From positions 248,001 to 312,000 of the forward strand of contig CAWBZB010000004.1 of NCBI GenBank assembly GCA_963793105.1: a DNA stretch of 64,000 nucleotides, read 5' to 3'. Made by a program: the position numbers and the translations under genes. This DNA is from UBA10649 sp963793105. Its GTDB lineage: Bacteria; Actinomycetota; Actinomycetes; S36-B12. Position 1 is the stretch's first letter. Every line of letters begins with the position of its first letter. The notes under the pieces were generated by a model. The model saw nothing but the letters and a program-made list of their open reading frames with translations, had not been told where the DNA came from and searched no databases. This document shows, one piece after another, positions 6,643 to 15,729 of this stretch.

Positions 6643-9414
6643 TCACTGCTTGCGGGGGATCTCGCGCATCTCGAAGGTCTCGATCACGTCGTCGACCTTC
6701 ACGTCCTGGAAGTTGCCGAGGTTGATGCCGCACTCGAAGCCCTCGCGGACCTCCGTGACATCGTCCTTGAACCGTCGCAGGCCGGCGATGGCCACATTGT
6801 CGGCCACCACAGCGCCGTCGCGGATGAGGCGAGCCTTGCTGTTGCGGCGGATCTCACCGGACTGCACCAGGCAGCCGGCGATGGTGCCGAACTTGCTCGA
6901 CTTGAACACCTCGCGCACCTCGGCGGTGCCGAGCTGCACCTCCTCGTAGATGGGCTTGAGCATGCCGCGCAGGGCCGCCTCGACCTCTTCGATCGCCTGG
7001 TAGATGACGCTGTAGAAGCGGACGTCGACGCCCTCCTCCGCGGCCAGCTCGGCGACCTTGCCCTCCGGACGCACGTTGAAGCCGATGATGACGGCCTTCG
7101 ACGCGCTCGCCAGGGTGACGTCGTTCTTGTTGATGGCGCCCACGCCGCGATGGATCACCCGCAGGTTGACCTCCTCGCCCATGTCGATCTTGAGCAGCGC
7201 ATCCTCCAGCGCCTCGACCGAACCGGAGACGTCGCCCTTGATGATGAGCGTGAGCTCCGCGACCTCGCCCTTCTCCAGCGACTCCAGGAAGTCCTCCAGG
7301 GATCGCTTGACGCGGTTGCGGGCGAGCAGTGCGTTGCGCTCGCGTGCTTGACGCGTCTGGGCGATCTGACGGGCCACCCGATCCTCGGCGACGACCATGA
7401 ACGTGTCGCCGGCTCCCGGTACGGACGTGAGGCCCAGGACCTGGACCGGCATCGACGGCAGGGCCACCTCGACCGGGTTGCCCTCGTCGTCGAGCATGGC
7501 CCGCACCCGGCCGAACGCGTCACCAGCGACGATGGAGTCGCCCGCGCGGAGCGTGCCGCGCTGGACCAGCACCGTGGCCACCGGGCCGCGCCCGCGGTCC
7601 AGATGGGCCTCGATCGCGACGCCCTGCGCGTCCTGGTGCGGGTTCGCCCGGAGGTCGAGGGCCGCGTCAGCCGTGAGCAGGACGGCCTCCAGCAGGCTCT
7701 CGATGCCGATGCCCTGCTTCGCGGAGACGTCGACGAACATCGTCTCGCCGCCGAACTCCTCGGCGACCAGGCCGTACTCGGTCAACTGGGTCCGGACCTT
7801 CAGCGGGTCCGCGCCCTCCTTGTCGACCTTGTTGACGGCCACCACGATCGGGACGCCGGCCGCCTGGGCGTGGTTGAGCGCCTCGATGGTCTGCGGCTTC
7901 ACCCCGTCATCGGCGGCCACGACCAGAATCGAGATGTCCGTCACCTGGGCGCCACGCGCACGCATGGCGGTGAACGCCTCGTGGCCCGGCGTATCGATGA
8001 AGGTGATCTTCCGCTCGTCGCCGTCCGCCGTGGTCGTCGCGACCTGGTAGGCGCCGATGTGCTGGGTGATCCCGCCGGCTTCGTCGCGCACCACGTTGGT
8101 GGAACGGATGGCGTCGAGCAGCTTGGTCTTTCCGTGGTCGACGTGACCCATGACAGTGACGACCGGCGGTCGAATCTCCAGGGCGGCCTCCCCGCCCTCG
8201 TCCTCGCCGAACTCGAGGTTGTAGGACTCGAGCAGCTCGCGGTCCTCATCCTCGGGGGAGACGACCTCGACGCTGTAGTTCAGCTCGCCACCGAGCAGTC
8301 GCAGCGTGTCGTCGTCGATGGACTGGGTGGCCGTGACCATCTCGCCGAGGCCGATCAGGACCTTGACCAGATCGGCCGGCATCGCGTCGATCTTGTCCGC
8401 GAAGTCGGTCAGGCTGGCGCCCCGCGGAAGCCGGACGACCTCGCCCTGGCCCCGCTTGATACGGACGCCGTCCATGACAGGCGCCTGCATGTTGTCGAAC
8501 TCCTGACGCTTGGCGCGCTTGGACTTGCGACCGCGCGAGGGACGCCCACCGGGGCGACCGAAGGCGCCCGCCGTCGTGCCGCGCCCACCGGGACCACCCG
8601 GACGACCGGGGAACCCGCCGGGACCGCCGGGACCACGACCGGCGCCACCGGGACCACCCGCACCGCCGGGGCCACCAGGACCACGACCGGCGCCACCGGG
8701 ACCACCCGGACCGCCGGGACCGCCGGGACGGCCGGTGAAGCCACCTGGTCGAGCACCGGGACCGCCCGGGCCGCGAGCCGGGCCGCCGGGGCCGCCGGGA
8801 CGGCCGGGCGCAGAGGCCGGTCGCTGGGGACGCGGCGGCATCGTGCCGGGATTGGGACGCGGGGCACCCGGGACGGCCGGAGCCGCTCGGCCCATGCCGG
8901 TGCCGGTGCCATAGGGGTTGTTGCCCGGGCGGGGACCGGCGGGCCGACCCATGCCGGTGCCGGTTCCGAAGGGATTGTTGCCCGGGCGCGGGCCTGCGGG
9001 ACGCGGGGCCGGACGGGCAGCCTCGTCCGTCGACGCTGCGGCGGGGGCCGCCGGGGCAGCAGGGGCCGGCGGCGATGCGGGCGCGGTTGCCGCGGGAGCA
9101 GCCGCCTGCGGTGGTGCCGCCGCCTCGACGGTCGGCGGCTCGACGGTCACCGCCTCGACCGGGGCCGGAACCTGCGGCGCTGGCACGGCCGCGGGTGCGG
9201 GGGCCGCCTTCTTCGCGGCGGGCTTCTTGGCGGGCGCGGGGGCGTCGCTCGGCGCAGCGGCCGGCATGGCCTCCTTGAGCCGGCGCACGACAGGCGCCTC
9301 GACTGTGGACGATGCAGACTTTACGAACTCACCGAGTTCCTGCAGTTTGGCAAGGACTTCCTTGCTGGAAACCCCGAGCTCCTTGGCGAGCTCATGGACC
9401 CGAACCTTCGACAC
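6643..9414 (-). CDS. infB: translation initiation factor IF-2
   Basis: GTPase that brings fMet-tRNA to the 30S subunit. The 923 residues read, in order: IF2 N-terminal domain (about 1-55, starting MSKVRVHELAKELGVSSKEV), an Ala/Pro-rich linker (60-150), a Gly/Arg/Pro-rich linker (about 150-300), a second IF2N region (near 320-380), and the G domain with G1 GHVDHGKT near 420, G2/G3 DTPGHE and G4 NKVD. Domains II-IV then follow and end in DDVIETFEMREIPRKQ. The linker holds two copies of a 16-residue unit around RPGNNPFGTGTGMGR (8890-8991) and many RPGGPGG triplets; such linkers are usual in actinobacteria. It follows ylxR after 122 bases. Confidence 0.98.
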   Translation of the reverse strand: MSKVRVHELAKELGVSSKEVLAKLQELGEFVKSASSTVEAPVVRRLKEAMPAAAPSDAPAPAKKPAAKKAAPAPAAVPAPQVPAPVEAVTVEPPTVEAAAPPQAAAPAATAPASPPAPAAPAAPAAASTDEAARPAPRPAGPRPGNNPFGTGTGMGRPAGPRPGNNPYGTGTGMGRAAPAVPGAPRPNPGTMPPRPQRPASAPGRPGGPGGPARGPGGPGARPGGFTGRPGGPGGPGGPGGAGRGPGGPGGAGGPGGAGRGPGGPGGFPGRPGGPGGRGTTAGAFGRPGGRPSRGRKSKRAKRQEFDNMQAPVMDGVRIKRGQGEVVRLPRGASLTDFADKIDAMPADLVKVLIGLGEMVTATQSIDDDTLRLLGGELNYSVEVVSPEDEDRELLESYNLEFGEDEGGEAALEIRPPVVTVMGHVDHGKTKLLDAIRSTNVVRDEAGGITQHIGAYQVATTTADGDERKITFIDTPGHEAFTAMRARGAQVTDISILVVAADDGVKPQTIEALNHAQAAGVPIVVAVNKVDKEGADPLKVRTQLTEYGLVAEEFGGETMFVDVSAKQGIGIESLLEAVLLTADAALDLRANPHQDAQGVAIEAHLDRGRGPVATVLVQRGTLRAGDSIVAGDAFGRVRAMLDDEGNPVEVALPSMPVQVLGLTSVPGAGDTFMVVAEDRVARQIAQTRQARERNALLARNRVKRSLEDFLESLEKGEVAELTLIIKGDVSGSVEALEDALLKIDMGEEVNLRVIHRGVGAINKNDVTLASASKAVIIGFNVRPEGKVAELAAEEGVDVRFYSVIYQAIEEVEAALRGMLKPIYEEVQLGTAEVREVFKSSKFGTIAGCLVQSGEIRRNSKARLIRDGAVVADNVAIAGLRRFKDDVTEVREGFECGINLGNFQDVKVDDVIETFEMREIPRKQ

Positions 9415-9536
9415 GTCTCTCCTGTCTTGGTCCGGGCAGGGTGCTCCGGACCGTCAGTGCAAGCGATACACGTTCATGCTCGCGTGCTCATGGGGTGTTC
9501 ATCCTCGAACTCCCGATCCACTCGTTCCGGCGACGG

Positions 9537-9860
9537 TCACCGGTCACTTCGGTCCGGGCGGGTGCCCGATCCGTCCTGCATGGTGCTGACCTCGTCCCGC
9601 AGCGCGGTCAGGTCCAGTGGACCGACCACCCGAAGGGCTCGGGGAAGTGCCCGTTGCCGCTCAGCGCGGTCCAGGCACTGCAGGGTCGGATGGAGATGTG
9701 CTCCTCGGCCCGGCAGCCGACGATCGGGGTCCGGGACGACTGCCCCGGCGATCGCGACAACCCGAATCAGGTCAGACGCGGCAGCCCGCTCGCGACACCC
9801 GACGCACATGCGCTGGGGTCCAGGCTGACTGCCTGACGACGAGTGTACCCCGCCGGGCAC
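9537..9860 (-). CDS. ylxR: YlxR-family RNA-binding protein
   Basis: Small nucleic-acid-binding protein (about 107 residues) always found between nusA and infB; in other bacteria it has been linked to RNase P or to transcription control. The signature MCVGCRER stands at residues 18-25, followed by LIRVV near 30 and the PGRGAHLHPTLQCLDRA segment near 50-66. The GTG at 9860-9858, five bases after the nusA stop, is chosen because it gives the normal short leader before the CxxC motif. An open frame continues upstream through nusA but is not used. The C-terminal tail (TMQDGSGTRPDRSDR) is unstructured. Confidence 0.9.
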   Translation of the reverse strand: MPGGVHSSSGSQPGPQRMCVGCRERAAASDLIRVVAIAGAVVPDPDRRLPGRGAHLHPTLQCLDRAERQRALPRALRVVGPLDLTALRDEVSTMQDGSGTRPDRSDR

Positions 9861-9865
9861 GCTGC

Positions 9866-10891
9866 TCAGTCCGCAGCGCTCGGGTTCGGCGGCGGCGAGC
9901 CCGCCGACGAGCCACCGGGCACCCCCAGTGCCGCATCCGAGCGGATGTCGATGCGCCAGCCGGTCAGTCGCGCAGCCAGGCGGGCGTTCTGTCCCTCGCG
10001 GCCGATCGCCAGTGACAGCTGATAGTCCGGGACGAGGACGCGGGCGGCCCTGGCCACCGGATCGACGATCTGGACGCCGGTCACCCGTGCCGGCGACAGT
10101 GCGTGCGCGATCATCTCGGCGGGGTCCTCGCTGCTGTCGACGATGTCGATCTTCTCCCCGTTCAGCTCCGACATCACCTGCCGCACGCGCTGTCCGAGCG
10201 GCCCGATGCAGGCGCCCTTGGCGTTCACGCCCGCAACCGTTGACTTCACGGCGATCTTCGTGCGGTGGCCCGCCTCGCGCGCGATCGCCGTGATCTGCAC
10301 GGTTCCGTCCGCGATCTCGGGAACCTCGAGGGCGAACAGCTGCTTCACCAGATTGGGGTGGGTGCGCGACACGGTCACCTGTGGCCCCTTGAAGCCCTTG
10401 CGCACGTTGGTGACGATGCACTTCAGCCTCGTGCCATGCGGGTACGACTCCCCCGGCGCCTGCTCCTCCGGAGGAAGGTTGGCTTCGACCTTGCCGATAT
10501 CGACCCGCACCATGCGGGGGTTGCTGGACTGCTGGACGACCCCGGACACGAGATCACCTTCGCGCCCCGTGAACTCATTGAGGGTGACGTCGCCCTCGGC
10601 CTCGCGCAACCGGGAGAGCAGCACCTGCTTCGCCGTCGTCGCCGCGATGCGTCCAAAGCCGTCGGGGGTGTCGTCGTACTCGCGGACGATCGCACCCTCG
10701 TCATCCGTCTCGGCCGCCCACACCGTGACGTGCCCGCTCTTGCGGTCCAGGGTGACCCTCGCCTTGGCGGCGGCTCCGTCCGTGCGGTGGTAGGCCACCA
10801 GCAGGGCCTGCTCGATCGACTCGACCACGAGGTCGAGGGACAGGTCCTTCTCCCGGACGAGTGCCTTCAGCGCGCTCACATCGATGTCCAT
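9866..10891 (-). CDS. nusA: transcription termination/antitermination factor NusA
   Basis: RNA-polymerase-associated factor for pausing, termination and rRNA antitermination. The 341 residues include the N-terminal RNAP-binding domain (about 1-110, starting MDIDVSALKALVREKDLSLDL), an S1 domain (about 115-185), and two KH domains (about 200-320) with GACIGPLGQRVRQVMSEL and ISLAIGREGQNARLA-like GxxG loops. It lacks the C-terminal acidic repeats of E. coli NusA, as is normal in actinobacteria. The gene begins 4 bases after the rimP stop and heads the conserved nusA-ylxR-infB operon. Confidence 0.97.
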   Translation of the reverse strand: MDIDVSALKALVREKDLSLDLVVESIEQALLVAYHRTDGAAAKARVTLDRKSGHVTVWAAETDDEGAIVREYDDTPDGFGRIAATTAKQVLLSRLREAEGDVTLNEFTGREGDLVSGVVQQSSNPRMVRVDIGKVEANLPPEEQAPGESYPHGTRLKCIVTNVRKGFKGPQVTVSRTHPNLVKQLFALEVPEIADGTVQITAIAREAGHRTKIAVKSTVAGVNAKGACIGPLGQRVRQVMSELNGEKIDIVDSSEDPAEMIAHALSPARVTGVQIVDPVARAARVLVPDYQLSLAIGREGQNARLAARLTGWRIDIRSDAALGVPGGSSAGSPPPNPSAAD

Positions 10892-10895
10892 CGCC

Positions 10896-11399
10896 CTACT
10901 CCTGCTCGTCCTCGTCGGAACCGGACTCCGCGGTGTCGACCCGGGTGAACTCCACCTGGACCATCGCCCTTCGAACGTCCGCCAGTGCGACCGTCTGCTC
11001 TCCGGCAGAAGTCTCCAGCACCACGCGATCGTCGGTCGGCATCGATCCGATGCGACCCTCGATCTCGGTGCCGTCCGCGAGGGTGACCTGCACCAGACGC
11101 GTTGCCGCGCGACGCCAATGGCGTGCTTCGGTCAGGGGTCGATCCACGCCCGGTGAGGTGACCTCGAGGACGAAGGGGCCGGGGAGGACCTCGGACAACG
11201 GGGGCTCATCGAGGAGTTCCGACGCTCGACGGCTCACCGCCGCGATGAGGTCGAGGTCGACTCCGCCATCGCGGTCGACGACGACGCGGACCACATGTCG
11301 GCGCCCCGCCTTCTGGACCTCGACAGATTCCACGTCGACGCCGAGCGCGCCGAGCGGCTCGGCCAACCCAGCCTCGAGGGGGGCACTGGTTGCTGACAT
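10896..11399 (-). CDS. rimP: ribosome maturation factor RimP
   Basis: Assists assembly of the 30S head by binding with S19/S12-region intermediates. The 167 residues show the two-domain layout: N-terminal alpha/beta domain with LGVDVESVEVQKAGRRHVVRV-like strand pattern and DLDLIAAVSRRASELLD, then EVTSPGVDRPL near residue 85, which is the family hallmark, and an SH3-like C-terminal domain ending in a very acidic tail. ATG at 11399 has an AGGAG nine bases upstream. It opens the operon rimP-nusA-ylxR-infB-rbfA-truB-ribF, and divergent genes on the other side share its 98-base promoter region. Confidence 0.96.
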   Translation of the reverse strand: MSATSAPLEAGLAEPLGALGVDVESVEVQKAGRRHVVRVVVDRDGGVDLDLIAAVSRRASELLDEPPLSEVLPGPFVLEVTSPGVDRPLTEARHWRRAATRLVQVTLADGTEIEGRIGSMPTDDRVVLETSAGEQTVALADVRRAMVQVEFTRVDTAESGSDEDEQE

Positions 11400-11497
11400 G
11401 GCGTCGGGCTCCTGTTGTGGTCGATCAGTTGTGGGGTGCTGGGGTCGAGTCCTGCGGTGCTTCCCGCACTGTACCGAGTGCGTGCCATCCTTGGTAC

Positions 11498-12007
11498 ATG
11501 CCGATTGCCCCCGCCCCGGCCGGGCGCGCCATCACCCGACGGCAGGGCCTGCGGGCGCTGGCGCTGATCGGCCCCATCGGCGTTCTCGCCGCCTGCACCA
11601 CCGAGTCCTCCCCGCAGCCCGAGCCGTCCGGCACGGCGATGCCTGAGCCCGCTCCGGCGGAGGCCAGTGCCGCGGAGGAGGCCGCCATGATCGCCCGGTA
11701 CGACGCGGTGCTCGCAGCACTGCCGGACGCCGCCCCTGACCTGCTGGCCAGCCTCACGTCCATCCGGGACCAGCACGTTCAGCATCGCGATGCCCTGGGC
11801 GGCGCCGAGCCCGCCACCGACCCCTCCCCCGCCCCGAAGACCGCGGCCGAGGCCATCACCGGCCTGATCGCGGCAGAGCGCAAGGCCGGCAGGTCGAGGG
11901 TGCGCGCCTGCGTGGCCGCAACCGAGCCCGAGACCGCGCGACTCCTTTCGCTCATCGCGGCTTCGGAGTCCGCGCATGTGCCCGCGCTGAGGGACCTGCG
12001 GCGATGA
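11498..12007 (+). CDS. Tat-type lipoprotein of unknown function
   Basis: Predicted exported lipoprotein of 169 residues. The start is placed at ATG 11498 because the next 30 residues form a twin-arginine-like signal (TRRQGLRALAL) ending in the lipobox LAAC at about residue 33. The mature part begins with a Pro/Ser/Glu-rich spacer (about 35-65). It continues as a helical domain (ERKAGRSRVRACVAATEPETARLLSLIAASESAHV) that resembles the all-helical, ferritin-like DUF4439 fold of the next gene. It overlaps that gene by 4 bases (ATGA), so the two are co-translated. Lipoprotein plus cytosolic DUF4439 partner beside rimP is a known actinobacterial neighbourhood without an assigned role. Confidence 0.8.
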   Translation: MPIAPAPAGRAITRRQGLRALALIGPIGVLAACTTESSPQPEPSGTAMPEPAPAEASAAEEAAMIARYDAVLAALPDAAPDLLASLTSIRDQHVQHRDALGGAEPATDPSPAPKTAAEAITGLIAAERKAGRSRVRACVAATEPETARLLSLIAASESAHVPALRDLRR

Positions 12008-12420
12008 CCCCGCTCGAGGCGTGGTCGGCGGTCGTCGAAGGAGAGGACGCCGCGGTGTACGCCTACTCCGTCGCCGGAGCCCAGGTCGCCGGAGGTGGGC
12101 GCCGCAAGGCCCTGGCCGGTCTCGACGCGCACCGGGCCAACCGATCGCGGGCAGCCGGCATCATCGTCGCGCTGGGGGGATCCCCGCCTCCCGCCGCGCC
12201 CGCCTACGACCTGCCCGCCGACGTGGACCGCGCCGCCGTCGCCCGGGACACGATGGCCGACGTCGACAACGCGCTCGTCGCCACCTACGCCGATGCCGCT
12301 GCCGCGTCGCAGGCCGACGACCGACGCTGGGCCGCCCGCACGGGCGCGGAGTGCGCCGTGCGCGCCGTCGTCTGGGGAGCCGCGCCGCAGGCCTTCCCGG
12401 CGCCCACGTCAGGCCAGTAG
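12004..12420 (+). CDS. DUF4439 ferritin-like helical protein
   Basis: Small all-helical protein of 138 residues, matching the DUF4439 (ferritin-like) family by its length, its start MTPLEAWSAVVEGEDAAVYAYSV and its later helix VDNALVATYADAAAAS. Metal-binding ExxH pairs of true ferritins are not obvious, so iron binding is not claimed. It overlaps the lipoprotein gene by ATGA and converges with the TauE-like gene, whose last 12 bases it overlaps. The shared helical character with the lipoprotein suggests that the two proteins interact or arose by duplication; the function is unknown. Confidence 0.78.
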   Translation: MTPLEAWSAVVEGEDAAVYAYSVAGAQVAGGGRRKALAGLDAHRANRSRAAGIIVALGGSPPPAAPAYDLPADVDRAAVARDTMADVDNALVATYADAAAASQADDRRWAARTGAECAVRAVVWGAAPQAFPAPTSGQ

Positions 12421-13194
12421 CTCCCAGCCCAGACGCAGGATCAGGACCCCCACGACGGCGAGGAACACCAGCCGGACGAACTCGCTCCCCCGTCGGATGG
12501 CCATTCGGGCCCCCACCACCGCTCCGACGACGTTGCACACGCCCATCAGCAGCCCGAGCACCCACAGGATCGAGCCGGCGATACCGAAGACGATGATCGA
12601 GGCCGCATTGGTCCCGAGGTTCACGACCTTCGCCGTCGAGGACGCGTTCAGGAAGGAGTAGCCGAGCCCGGCCACAAGGACGATGAGCAGGAACGAGCCC
12701 GTTCCCGGCCCGAGAAGGCCGTCGTAGAACCCGATGGCGAGTCCGGCCGCGGTGGCGATCAGGTAGTGGCGCCGACGACCCTGCCAGCGCAGCTGCTGCG
12801 TGCGGCCGAGCTGCGGACTGAGCAGGGTCCACACCCACACGATCACCAGGAGGACCACGATGATCGGACGGAAGAGGTCGACCGGAAGCCGGCTCGCGGT
12901 CCCCGCCCCCAGGGCCGCGCCCACGATGGCGGCGACCACCATGGGCAGTGCTGTGCGGATGTCCGGTCGCGCCTGCCGCCAATAGGTCCGCGTGGCCGCC
13001 GACGTCCCGAGGATGCTCGACACCTTGTTCGTGCCGAGGACCTGCACCGGTGTCGCCTCGGGCAGGGCGAGGAACAGCGCGGGAAGCTGCAGAAGCCCAC
13101 CGCCGCCAGAGACCGCGTCCACCCAGCCGGCCATCCCGGCGGCCACGCACAGCAGGATCAGCGTGGGGAGGTCGGGCAGTGCCAGCGGGTCCAC
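12409..13194 (-). CDS. TauE/SafE-family sulfite or anion exporter
   Basis: Predicted membrane permease of 261 residues with eight or so hydrophobic segments. The family signs are the glycine-rich GMAGWVDAVSGGGGLLQLPAL near residues 15-35 and its inverted counterpart GFYDGLLGPGTGSFLL near 155-170, which make the two-fold TauE repeat. GTG at 13194 is taken as start because upstream codons form no membrane segment and belong to the end of the HAD gene. The gap to that gene is 10 bases. Family members export sulfite, sulfoacetate or related organic anions; substrate not predictable here. Confidence 0.87.
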   Translation of the reverse strand: MDPLALPDLPTLILLCVAAGMAGWVDAVSGGGGLLQLPALFLALPEATPVQVLGTNKVSSILGTSAATRTYWRQARPDIRTALPMVVAAIVGAALGAGTASRLPVDLFRPIIVVLLVIVWVWTLLSPQLGRTQQLRWQGRRRHYLIATAAGLAIGFYDGLLGPGTGSFLLIVLVAGLGYSFLNASSTAKVVNLGTNAASIIVFGIAGSILWVLGLLMGVCNVVGAVVGARMAIRRGSEFVRLVFLAVVGVLILRLGWELLA

Positions 13195-13204
13195 TCGACG
13201 TCGG

Positions 13205-13918
13205 CTACTGCCAGGACTCGACGATGGTGAAGACGTCGAGCAGCCGGAGGGCGATCGCGTCGGGGGTCGCCGAGTCGTCGGGCACCTGGTCGCCGGGGAT
13301 CGTGGAGTGCGGGATCCAGATCGTCCGCATCCCTGCCTGCTGGGCACCGTACACGTCGTCCCACAGACGGTCGCCGACAAAGGCCGCCTCCGATGCCGCG
13401 ACGCCGAGTGCGTCGAGGATGGCGCGGAAGGCGTCGAGGTGCGGCTTGGCGGCGGGCAGTTCGCTCGAGTACACGGCGGCGTCCAGGTAGGTGTCGAGGT
13501 CGTCCCTCGCGAACACCTCCTCGTGATGCCGGCGCGGCCACATGGTGTTGCTCAGCACGCCAACCAGGTAGTCACGGTGCTTCAGGGCGGCGAGCACGTC
13601 CCGCGCGTCGGGGTCCGCATGGGTGTGCGGGTCCCAGAAGTCGAGGTAGCCGCCCAGCGCCCGCAGGTGGCGCGCCCCGTTGATGTCGATGCCCTCGTCC
13701 AGGAACAGCTGGTCCAGTGCGCCGGTGCTGACCGCGCCGTTGGTCTCCCGCTGGCGCTGCCATCGCGACGACTCCCGCTCGAGCAGCCGCTGTGCCAGTG
13801 AGGAGGCATGCTCCGGGTCGTAGACCTCCGCATAGGCGTACCACTGCGCATGGAGGTCGATGTCGTGCCACGGCGTGAGCGTGCCGCCCCAGTCGAAGAT
13901 GACCGCCTTCACCGTCAC
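13205..13918 (-). CDS. HAD-superfamily hydrolase
   Basis: Predicted cytosolic phosphatase of about 237 residues. Motif I is FDWGGTLT near the N-terminus (nucleophile Asp; the second Asp of DxD is replaced by Gly, as in some HAD subgroups). Motif II is VGVLSNT near 140. The motif III lysine is in AAKPHLDAF, and motif IV is FVGDRLWDDVYGAQQAGM. An alpha-helical cap (about 20-115) follows motif I, typical of the subfamily I phosphatases. GTG 13918 starts just before the proS stop is completed, so the two genes touch. The replaced second acid suggests either a phosphatase with altered acid/base chemistry or a non-standard substrate. Confidence 0.85.
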   Translation of the reverse strand: MTVKAVIFDWGGTLTPWHDIDLHAQWYAYAEVYDPEHASSLAQRLLERESSRWQRQRETNGAVSTGALDQLFLDEGIDINGARHLRALGGYLDFWDPHTHADPDARDVLAALKHRDYLVGVLSNTMWPRRHHEEVFARDDLDTYLDAAVYSSELPAAKPHLDAFRAILDALGVAASEAAFVGDRLWDDVYGAQQAGMRTIWIPHSTIPGDQVPDDSATPDAIALRLLDVFTIVESWQ

Positions 13919-13919
13919 G

Positions 13920-15689
13920 TCAGCCCCCCACGATCTCCCGGATGCGCTCCGTCGCGTCATCGATCGCGACGTCCTGCCGCTCGCCGGTCCGGCGGTCCTT
14001 CACCTCGACGAAGCCCTCGGCCAGGCGCTTGCCCACGACCACGATGGTCGGCACGCCGAGCAGCTCGGAGTCGTTGAACTTGACTCCCGGCGAGACTCCG
14101 CGTCGATCGTCGAAGAGCACTCGCACACCGCCGGCCTGAAGGTCCTCGGCGAGCCGTTCAGCGGCCTCGAAGGGCTCGTCGGACTTCCCGGTGGCGATCA
14201 GGTGGATGTCGGCCGGTGCGACCTCGCGCGGCCAGATGATGCCCTTGTCGTCGTGGGACTGCTCGGCGATCGCCGCCACCGCGCGGGACACCCCGATTCC
14301 GTACGAGCCCATCGTCACCGTGACGAGCTCGCCGCTCTCATCCAGCACCTTCAGGCCCAGCGCATCTGCATACTTGCGGCCCAGCTGGAAGATGTGCCCG
14401 ATCTCGATGCCGCGAGCCAGGACCAGGCCGCCCCCGCACGACGGGCACGCGTCGCCCTCCCGGATCTCGGCGACGTCGATGAGGCCGTCCGCGTCGAAAT
14501 CGCGCCCGGCCACGAGGTCGTAGACGTGCCGTCCGGCCTGGTCCGCCCCGGTGATCCAGCGCGTGCCCGTGACCACGCGGGGATCGAGCAGGTACCGGAC
14601 TCCGGACTCGTTCTTCTCGCCGAGCACTCCCGGTCCGATGTAGCCCTTGACGAGGGACGGGTGGCGAGCGAAGTCGGCGTCCTCGAAGGGCCCGACCACG
14701 CTGGGCTGCAGGACCGCCTCGAGCCGCTTCATGTCGACCTCGCGATCCCCGGGCAGCCCGATCGCCAGCGGGGAGCGGGTGCCGTCCGGGTCCGTGACGA
14801 TGAAGACGACATTCTTCAGGGTGTCGCCGGCGTTCCAGCCGCGATCGGGACGGGCGAGGTCCGCTCGGGAGTTGGAGACGTCGACCAGGGTCTCGATGGT
14901 CGGGGTGCCCGGAGTCTCCTCGACATGTGCCGAGGGGGCGGCGGAGACGTCGAGGGCGGGGGGAGCCGGCGTCACGACCGCCTCCACGTTGGCCGCGTAG
15001 TCGCAGGTGCCGCAGCGCACGAACGTGTCCTCGCCGACCTCGGTCGGAGCCAGGAACTCCTCGCTCGCAGAGCCTCCCATCGCGCCGGACATCGCCGAGA
15101 CGATGACGTACTCCAGGCTGAGGCGGTCGAAGGTGCGCACGTAGGCATCGCGGTGACGCCGGTACGAGCGCTCGAGACCGGCATCGTCGACGTCGAAGGA
15201 GTAGGAGTCCTTCATGACGAACTCGCGGCCCCGCAGGATGCCCGCGCGCGGACGTGCCTCGTCGCGGAACTTCGTCTGGATCTGGTAGATCACCAGCGGG
15301 AGGTCCTTGTACGAGGAGTACTCGCCCTTGACCAGCAGGGTGAACATCTCCTCGTGGGTCGGGCCGAGCAGGTAGTCCGATCCCTTACGGTCCTGGAGCC
15401 GGAAGAGCGTGTCCCCGTAGTCCGTCCACCGGTTCGTCAGCTCATAGGGCTCGCGCGGGAGCAGTGACGGGAAGTGCACCTCCTGGAAGCCGGCACGATC
15501 CATCTCGTCGCGGACGATGGCCTCCACGTTCCGGTACACCAGGTAGCCCAGCGGGAGCCAGGTGAACACTCCCGGGGCCACCCGCCGCACGTAGCCGCCG
15601 CGCACGAGGAGCCGATGACTCGGCACCTCTGCATCGGCGGGATCGTCACGCAGGGTGCGCAGGAACAGGGTCGACATCCGCAGGATCAC
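13920..15689 (-). CDS. proS: prolyl-tRNA synthetase
   Basis: Class II aminoacyl-tRNA synthetase of the bacterial type, 589 residues. It has the N-terminal catalytic part with motif 1 (GYLVYRNVEAIVRDEMDRAG), motif 2 around FRDEARPRAGILRGREFVMKD, then the YbaK-like editing insertion (about 225-380). Motif 3 (GSYGIGVSRAVAAIAEQ) and the C-terminal anticodon-binding domain (about 470-589) complete it. The GTG at 15689 is retained because MILRMSTLFLRTLRDDPADAE-type starts are common; an internal ATG at 15677 would shorten it by four residues. It lies between the GNAT gene and the HAD gene in the ispG-proS block. Confidence 0.97.
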   Translation of the reverse strand: MILRMSTLFLRTLRDDPADAEVPSHRLLVRGGYVRRVAPGVFTWLPLGYLVYRNVEAIVRDEMDRAGFQEVHFPSLLPREPYELTNRWTDYGDTLFRLQDRKGSDYLLGPTHEEMFTLLVKGEYSSYKDLPLVIYQIQTKFRDEARPRAGILRGREFVMKDSYSFDVDDAGLERSYRRHRDAYVRTFDRLSLEYVIVSAMSGAMGGSASEEFLAPTEVGEDTFVRCGTCDYAANVEAVVTPAPPALDVSAAPSAHVEETPGTPTIETLVDVSNSRADLARPDRGWNAGDTLKNVVFIVTDPDGTRSPLAIGLPGDREVDMKRLEAVLQPSVVGPFEDADFARHPSLVKGYIGPGVLGEKNESGVRYLLDPRVVTGTRWITGADQAGRHVYDLVAGRDFDADGLIDVAEIREGDACPSCGGGLVLARGIEIGHIFQLGRKYADALGLKVLDESGELVTVTMGSYGIGVSRAVAAIAEQSHDDKGIIWPREVAPADIHLIATGKSDEPFEAAERLAEDLQAGGVRVLFDDRRGVSPGVKFNDSELLGVPTIVVVGKRLAEGFVEVKDRRTGERQDVAIDDATERIREIVGG

Positions 15690-15729
15690 GGGGACACCCT
15701 AGCCATCGCCCACCAGTCGTCCGACGACG

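Noticed and set aside
8510..9000. Tandem repeats in infB as a mobile repeat
   Set aside because: They code in frame for the Gly/Arg/Pro linker that is usual in actinobacterial IF2.
6202..9828. Plus-strand open frame of 1,208 codons opposite infB
   Set aside because: Antisense shadow produced by GC-rich codon usage and the Gly/Pro-rich linker of IF2; its sequence has no family pattern and no ribosome-binding site.
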